A stretch of 64,000 nt of DNA from Dacryopinax spathularia. Its lineage: Eukaryota > Basidiomycota > Dacrymycetes > Dacrymycetales > Dacrymycetaceae. The stretch covers positions 62,001-126,000 of the forward strand of contig JBBPFI010000007.1 in NCBI GenBank assembly GCA_037974965.1, written 5' to 3'. The notes under the pieces were generated by a model that did no database searches, was not told the origin of the DNA, and saw only the letters and a list, made by a program, of their open reading frames with translations. The position numbers and the translations under genes are program-made. Below, in pieces: positions 58,211 through 64,000 of this stretch. Every line of letters starts with the position of its first letter. Positions within the stretch are counted from its first letter, which is position 1.

Positions 58211-59928
58211 CTACTCACAAAACCCACCCTTCTCAATCATCTCATCAACCACAGCATCCAGCGCCTCAGTACCCGTAAAATGCGCACTATCCAACCCCAT
58301 CGTCTCCAGCACATAAGGCGTCGTCAGCCCAAACTGGTCCACCGCTGCCCACCCTTCTTCCCTCGCCACGGGCTCAGCCAAAGAGCTCCAAAGCTCCATC
58401 CGCGCGTTCGTTACGTGATCGCGTTTCTCGCGGACGAAGTGGTCTGAGCGCGGAGGATGGGCGGGCATGTTGAGGTATATTAGCCGCTGGCCCTCAGGGC
58501 GATGGGGGCAGGAAGAGATCAGGTGGAGGAAATACTGGATTCGCTCGAGCGCTTCGGCCGTGCGGGTCCCTTCGGCAGCGGAGAACCACATTCCCAGACT
58601 CAACAGGACCACATCCGCCTCCCTAACCTCTGCGCAGACCTTGTCGGGCTCCAGCGCTCCAACCGGGTCCCAGACGAATCTGCTCTGCACGAGCCCGGCA
58701 GAATCGGTCTTCTCGCCCATCTTCTCGCTTTCTGTTAGGGTTGTCCATCCCCCCTTTAGGCGGTGAAGGAGTGCGTCGTGCGCTACCCGGCCGTGCGAGT
58801 CTCCAGTGGCGAATATCTTCATTGGCCGCCTGGTACAGCGTTCGGGAGAGGAATAACGCAGTCCGTGGGCGTAGCGGCAGGTATGGGGTACGAATGCGTA
58901 GGCGCCGAGCATCTGGCCTGGCGTTATGGGGAGGTCGGCGAGCTCGAGGATGGGGCGTATGGGGATGTACGCGCCTCGGATCGGGTCTGGGCCTGAGCAG
59001 GGAGGGAGGGTATCGAGTGACACTAGAGGAGGGGGGGAGAGCTCGACAAGCCCAGTCGTGATGCTCGCTCTGTATGGCGTGCATTCAGCCGAGCAAGGAG
59101 GTAGCTGAACGGGCTCGGCGAATAGCTGGGCATGGACGACCTCGGGCCAGGAGGCGTTGTTCTCTATCACCGCAAGGTAGTTCTGCCTTTCCATATCAGC
59201 CTATTATCCCGATGAGGGTGCAGGGATGGGTAACGTACGGGAAACTCGAACCACGCCTGCACCCATGCCGGCCCCGCATTACTCAGCTGGATATCCCACT
59301 CATACCCACACGCCACGCTATCAAACCGATCCGGCGTAGCCCACATCCCTCTCTCAGCGCCATCCGTGCGGATAAGGAAGGAGTCAGGCCCGAGAGTGTA
59401 TTTCGCCCAGGTGTCGACGGAGGCGAGGGAGGAGACGTCCCATTCTTCTGGGTTTGGGCATGTTGACGGATCTGAGCGGCGGAGAGAGAGGGTGAATGCG
59501 TTGCACGCGCTGGGGGAGGTGCAGAGGGAGGCGGTGAATGTTGGGTCTTGCAGCGGGAGGGGACGGCAGGTCTGCTCGTCTCGTCGAGGGAAAGGTGGGA
59601 GCGGGGCGATGGGTGATGGACAGCGGGAGGTTTGAAAGGTAGCATGGGGTAGAGGGAGAGGGAGCTGCCAGGATGGGCCGGTGAAGGAATAGTAGACGAG
59701 GAGGGCGAAGCTCGCTATGATGACGGTGACTGATGGCAGCCTTAGCCGACCGCGGGGGAGCATCGCGCTCACACCCTTTCCGTTATCGGCTCGCCCGTCC
59801 TCCGAGAACACCGCAATAGGTATGGCAGCTAGGGAAGAGCGATAGGAGCGCGTTCCATCGTGGTCGTCGACGGCGTTCAGCTGACTGATGAGGGAGAAAG
59901 GAGGAGATGAGCAGCCCATCAGCCACAT
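58211..59928 (-). CDS. Type II membrane SGNH/GDSL-like protein
   Basis: Two exons (intron near 59,195-59,232) give about 570 residues. An N-terminal cytosolic segment is followed by a membrane helix near 59,680-59,735 (LPSVTVIIASFALLVYYSFT), so the rest should face the Golgi lumen or outside. The lumenal part starts with a Cys-rich region (RDEQTCRPLPLQDPTF, SLCTSPSACNAFTLSL). The SGNH-type core has FATGDSHGRVAHD (Ser nucleophile in GDS), VVLLSLGMWFS and the C-terminal DSAHF (Asp-x2-His). This resembles polysaccharide O-acyl transferase or esterase domains (PMR5/CAS-like) that modify cell-surface glycans. That role is inferred from the fold and topology. Its 3' end faces the giant element insertion. 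Confidence 0.7.
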
Positions 59929-60391
59929 CTTTCATCTCTTGCGGTCAAAGTCGGCGCCCCCGCATTCTTCGATTGGATGGAAGGAACCGCAAGGGATTCC
60001 GGAAGCCCATTCTTCCCCGTGTTGTCCCTGATAACACGGACCCCCGAAAATTACGGCCGGCTTGTCGTTATTTTCGTGCATAACTTGGAGGGCCTGGGTG
60101 GCCTAGGTCTGTGGCTGCTTCGTAGTCTCAGACATCGTGTCCACAGAGATGTCGCCCAGAGTTCAAAGAACGCCACAAGCTGTCAAACTCGCCGAGAGTG
60201 CTTGAGAACGATCGAGCTTCCATCAGGAACCAGGCCAGGCACTGCCACTTCCGCCGCCTTGGGCTGGGCGCGGAGATACCACACTACCACCACAGAAGTG
60301 CGTGTTTATGATCACGATGGCATAGACTACAAAGTACACATCAAGCTTGCCCAAGCGCATCATTACTGTGCATATATGCGCTCGCGAGCAC
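59929..60391. other. Intergenic, SGNH-type gene to atypical SDR
   Basis: About 460 bp contain no supported gene. The part next to 59,929 is presumably the promoter of the SGNH-type gene. Confidence 0.4.
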
Positions 60392-61226
60392 TCACCTCCT
60401 CACCTTGACCGCAACCCTGCCCCCGGCCCACCTCTCATCCTCCATATTCCTCACCAGCCAGAGGGCAACACTATCATAGCTCACTCTATACCCCACCGCC
60501 GCAGCGAGCGTAACTAGGACCGCTCCGATTAGGGGGATATGACAGATCCATCCTGGGACTGGCCAGCTCGGAGGCTTCGGGGAGGAGGCTTCCAGTGCCA
60601 GAGGCTACACGCAGTATCAGGCTCGTGCAGGGGTCGAAAAGGGAGGAAGAGCATACAGGTCCCGTAAACATTAGGCTAGGACAGAGCATAGACCACACGA
60701 GTCCTTTCTTGCTCTTCAGCGTCTCCCAAACCGTCCTGCTCTCCGTGTATAGCCAGTTGCTGTGCACTGCATCAGCACATACGATAGTGATAGGCCAGAG
60801 AGAGGAAGGCTGGACGCACGAATCCATCAACAACCCTCCGCCCGGTCTGTCACAAACGAACATCCCTGCCACCTGCCACAGCCTCCTCCTTCCCTCTTTT
60901 GGCAGTTCTTGTGCGCATGCATCTGCCACTGCTATCGCGATGTCGGGGAAAGAACTGTGCTGCCATGGCAGGAGGGCTGCAAAGCCAGCGGCATTGATGA
61001 CCATTTCTGGCTCGTGCTCTTTGAGAGCGGCTGCGAGTGAGTCGACGGAGAGCGCGTCTCCCTCTACGACTTTGAGATGCTCGTGATGTGCCAGTCCCGT
61101 TGGGAGGAGGCCGAGGAAGCGGGAAGAGGAGCGGACGAAGGCGATGCATTCGTGTCCTGACGTGAGGAGGTGTACGGTGATGCGTAGGCCTAGGCGACCT
61201 GATGCGCCGATGAGGAGGACTTTCAT
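60392..61226 (-). CDS. Atypical short-chain dehydrogenase (NAD(P)-binding, COQ11-like)
   Basis: The protein starts MKVLLIGASGRLGLRITVHL, with the glycine-rich GxSGxxG nucleotide loop of atypical SDRs. VINAAGFAALLPW is the next NAD-binding element. HSNWLYTESRTVWETLK holds a Tyr seven residues before a Trp-Glu rather than Tyr-x3-Lys, as in the NDUFA9/COQ11 group. An intron with GTATGC and GTGTAG ends (near 60,600-60,660) leads to a last exon with a hydrophobic stretch (IPLIGAVLVTLAAAVGY) that may sit in a membrane, ending VKVRR and stop. A mitochondrial inner-membrane role in quinone metabolism is possible but not shown. Confidence 0.65.
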
Positions 61227-61557
61227 TGTCGTGGTTCGTCCTGTGGTAGGCGGATTGAAGGAGGGACAGGAAGGAGGTGGGAGAGAGGCATTAATGAATG
61301 ATCATGGTGTTGAGGAAGACGTAAGAAACGCGCGTCACGTCGGCGGGGACGCGATCGATCGTGTGGGGGACATTACGTCGGGTCCCTGACTTCTGGAATG
61401 TCTGCAGGGAAGTACACGATTCACAGTATGGATGTATGCACATCGACGGTATGCTGCCCGACCGCAGAGCGAGGTGGTTGCAATATAGTCTATTAGGAGA
61501 TACACTCTATCCCGTCCCTCCCCAACAACCCATACCGATCTACGGATATCCTGCAGC

Positions 61558-62953
61558 TCACAGCTCCGTCTTCGCCTTCCCACTCCCGCCTTCTCGGAAT
61601 ACGTCCTGCAATGCTCGCTTCGTGTGGTCCGAGAGTGAAGTGGGGAGGACGACGCTGTACTCTATGAAGAGATCGCCGTGCTCTTTGTGTCGCTGGAAGA
61701 TGGGCATGCCTTCGCCCTTGATTTGCTGAACGAAGCCTACCAAACCGGGTCAGTGAGAGAAGTAGAGAACGAAAAGTGAGAGCGCACCTGGCTGTGTCAC
61801 ACCGTCCCTCTTGAGCGTAACGACATGCCCATCCAAATGCGTCAAATTCCTCTCGAAGCCTAACAACGCCTCCTGCACGCCCAGCGTCTCACGCCAATAC
61901 AAGCTCCCCTCCTTCCTCCTCCACCCTCCGACCTCCTTCTTCGTCCTAACCCTCAGCACCACGTCCCCAGCCTCCCAATCCGGGCTCTCATCCGCCTCTC
62001 CCTCAAACACCACCTCATGTCCCTCCGGCATACCCGGCTCAACCTCGAGCGTATAATGCCCCGTATGATCCACCACCTTCCCGCCTCCACAAGCCGGGCA
62101 AGGCCGAGCGATGATCTTCCCCCTTCCCTGACACTCATCGCACGTCATCTGACTCTGGGCAAACATACCCGGCATAATCTGATGCCTGACCAGCTTTACA
62201 CCGCTCCCTCCACACCCGCCGCACGTTTTGACGTCCCCGTCTGACGCCGCGCCGGTCCCACGACAGTGATCGCACAGCACTTTTTTCTTGAGCATAAAGT
62301 CGATGCTGTTCCCCGTGTAGGCATCAGCGAGCGAGATCTCGAATTCGGTGACCATCGTCGGTCCGCGTCTAACTTGGTCTTGAGGCACTGTTGCACATCC
62401 ATGATCAGCCGAATACGCCGCAGAAGAGAGAGAAAGAGGGCGTACTCCCACCACCGAAGAACTGCGAGAATATGTCGAACGGGTTGGCGTGGTGCGCCCC
62501 TTGGGCATGCTGCTTCAACCCCTCCTCGCCATACTTGTCATATATCCCTCTCTGCTGCGGATCGGACAAGACCTCGTACGCTATTCATCATGTCAGCGTC
62601 ATATCCCAGAGCTCAACAAAGCGGGGGAGTGGAAAGAGGAGAAGGGGAGGGGAGAGGGCAAGAGACGCACCCTGCGCAACCTCGACAAACTTCTCCTCTG
62701 CCCCCGGATCCTTGTTCTTATCCGGATGATACTTCCTCGACAGCTTCTTATAAGCCTTCTTGATATCCTGCTCGCTCGCAGTTCGTGCCACTATCCCCAG
62801 CACACTCACGTCAGCCTACTCCTTCTCCCTGCCACGCAGCTGAGCGAGCGCACCTCCAAGAATCTTATAGTAGTCCGCCCCAGCCGCCAGGGCAAGCAGC
62901 GCGACCGATAGCCATATTAATAAGAGCTGCCAGGGCGGTAAGAGACCCGCCAT
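61558..62953 (-). CDS. ER-lumen DnaJ (Hsp40) co-chaperone, SCJ1/DNAJB11 type
   Basis: This type I J-protein stimulates the ER Hsp70 (BiP/Kar2). The N-terminus [20 protein letters not shown] is a signal peptide, cut near [12 protein letters not shown] starts the J domain, and [11 protein letters not shown] holds the HPD motif near 62,720. The G-rich region is [14 protein letters not shown]. Four zinc-finger motifs follow near 62,090-62,275: [24 protein letters not shown] and CPACGGGK. The C-terminal substrate domain ends at SGKAKTEL, which resembles the K/HDEL retrieval signal and fits an ER location. At least four short introns are seen. The start is the only ATG that gives the signal peptide. 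Confidence 0.92.
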
Positions 62954-63252
62954 AATCTAGTAAGGGCGCAGTGTGGCCGGATATATGCACGCCTTGGGCT
63001 GGAAGGTGACGGGTGTAGGGGATGGGTCGCGAAGCTCAGTGACACGTTGGACCCCTGGACGTGGCCGATTTTTGGAGAGGCGCGTCTTCGGCGGTTGATG
63101 TAAAGCGACCATGACGGATTTAGCTTTTTCTGCTCTTGCAACCTTGTTCTCCCTCGACGATAACTAGCTTTCTTAGGCGATAACGTCAAGGTTTCTTTGT
63201 CATATATGGCTTATGCGTGCTATCGGATCGGATGACAGCACAATACTGGCTA

Positions 63253-64000
63253 TCAGTACGGATACTTGCTATTCTCCTCAACACCCTCAATCACAACACC
63301 GGCCTCAACCTGCTTCCTATGCGCTTCATCGAGATACGGCAGCAACGCGTCCTTATACAAGTGCGCAGCTTTGTAAACGAAGATGTCTTCTGGGAAACTG
63401 CGGATTGCGGATGCAAGGCGACCTGGGACGCCGGGCTCTTGGGCTAGTTTGGTCTAGCTTTCTGTCAGTCTCATTCTTCACTGAAACTTGGCGGGACATA
63501 CCATTGGTTCGATATACGTTCTGTCGCTCCGTGAGTAAGATGAGTAGGGAGAAGGGAGACCATCGCACCTCACGGTAAACAAGATCGCCCCCGTCCTCGG
63601 CATCCTCCTCAAACTCTGCCTCTCCGTCCTAAAATGGATATCCTCCACCCGCATCGTCGGCTCCGGCGGCCTAAAATCGCCCCACAATTCCTTCTTCGGC
63701 TCATGGGTCGCTTCGTCGAACGCGTCTTCGTGTCCATTTGTGGGCTCGGACCATGAGAGCTCGGAGTCTATTTGGATGAAGTAGTTGTTCCGGAGGACGG
63801 GCTTGTCTGTGCGGAGTTTGCGGAAGAAACGGGTGAGGGAGGGCTTGAGTTTGGTTTCATCTGAACATTTGGGCTGTTGAGCGGCTATACATGACAGAGA
63901 GGACAGATCTGACATTGAGGTACATTTCCTCCCATGTGGATGTCGTCAAGAGCCTTGCCAACTGACCTAGCTATTAGCAGGAGAAGTCGCATATGATTCT
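63253..64000 (-). CDS. DUF3445 protein (heme-dependent oxidative N-demethylase-like), partial
   Basis: The 5' part of the gene lies past the window edge. Visible pieces are NYFIQIDSELSWSEP, MRVEDIHFRTERQSLRRMPR and TGAILFTVR near 63,560-63,660, close to the R-x-ER-Q-x-L-x-R-x-P-x-(S/T)-GA-x-LFT signature of DUF3445. The last exon reads SAIRSFPEDIFVYKAAHLYK and LLPYLDEAH and ends EENSKYPY with stop at 63,253. Members of this family in bacteria and fungi bind heme and oxidatively demethylate small amines. The function here is inferred only from the signature. Confidence 0.65.

Noticed and set aside
60740-60810. Extra 53-nt intron in the atypical SDR
   Set aside because: Splice-like ends exist, but removal would break the frame before HSNWLYTESRTVWE, and the unspliced frame is open.

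Overview
The window is nuclear DNA of a filamentous or yeast-like basidiomycete, probably Agaricomycotina. The evidence is short (about 40-65 nt) GT-AG introns in nearly every gene, TTAGGG-type interstitial telomere repeats, membrane-anchored cell-wall hydrolases, and families typical of basidiomycetes (fungal alpha-kinases, HSE/CxxC deaminase-like proteins). The species cannot be named from the sequence. LEFT PART (1-31.9 kb). Ordinary host genes are mixed with compact DNA transposons. A GH35 beta-galactosidase copy (5' end outside the window) is split by a full-length hAT element. A gene-free stretch with a short interstitial telomere tract follows, then a GH17 glucanase, SEM1/DSS1, an HST3/HST4-type sirtuin, PRP38, a short-chain dehydrogenase and DBP5. 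A second, intact GH35 copy lies in opposite orientation. Three tandem Ure2p-like glutathione S-transferases follow, with a MULE and a Tc1/mariner element inserted side by side between the first two. CENTRE (31,904-57,955). I read these 26,052 bp as one giant mobile element. Its ends are 33-bp terminal inverted repeats that match at 32 of 33 positions, and it is flanked by a perfect 6-bp target duplication, GGACAT. Inside are an RVE-type (DDE) integrase, a PIF1-family helicase, an alpha-kinase, an F-box-like protein, two paralogous deaminase-like proteins (one lacking the catalytic Glu), a long coiled-coil protein, a small membrane protein, several unknown genes, and a central array of 54-bp tandem repeats built around a palindrome. 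I see no DNA polymerase, capsid, tyrosine recombinase or Rep protein, so it fits none of Polinton, Starship or Helitron. This is the best candidate here for an undescribed system. RIGHT PART (58-64 kb). Host genes resume: a membrane-anchored SGNH-type protein, an atypical SDR, an ER DnaJ of SCJ1/DNAJB11 type ending in KTEL, and the 3' part of a DUF3445 (heme-dependent oxidative N-demethylase-like) gene. HOW THE PARTS RELATE. The housekeeping genes are unrelated neighbours. The GST trio and the GH35 pair are local duplications. Before insertion, the giant element's target site lay in a roughly 0.5-kb gap between the third GST and the SGNH gene. Exon joins were inferred by eye from splice motifs and reading frame, without alignment tools.
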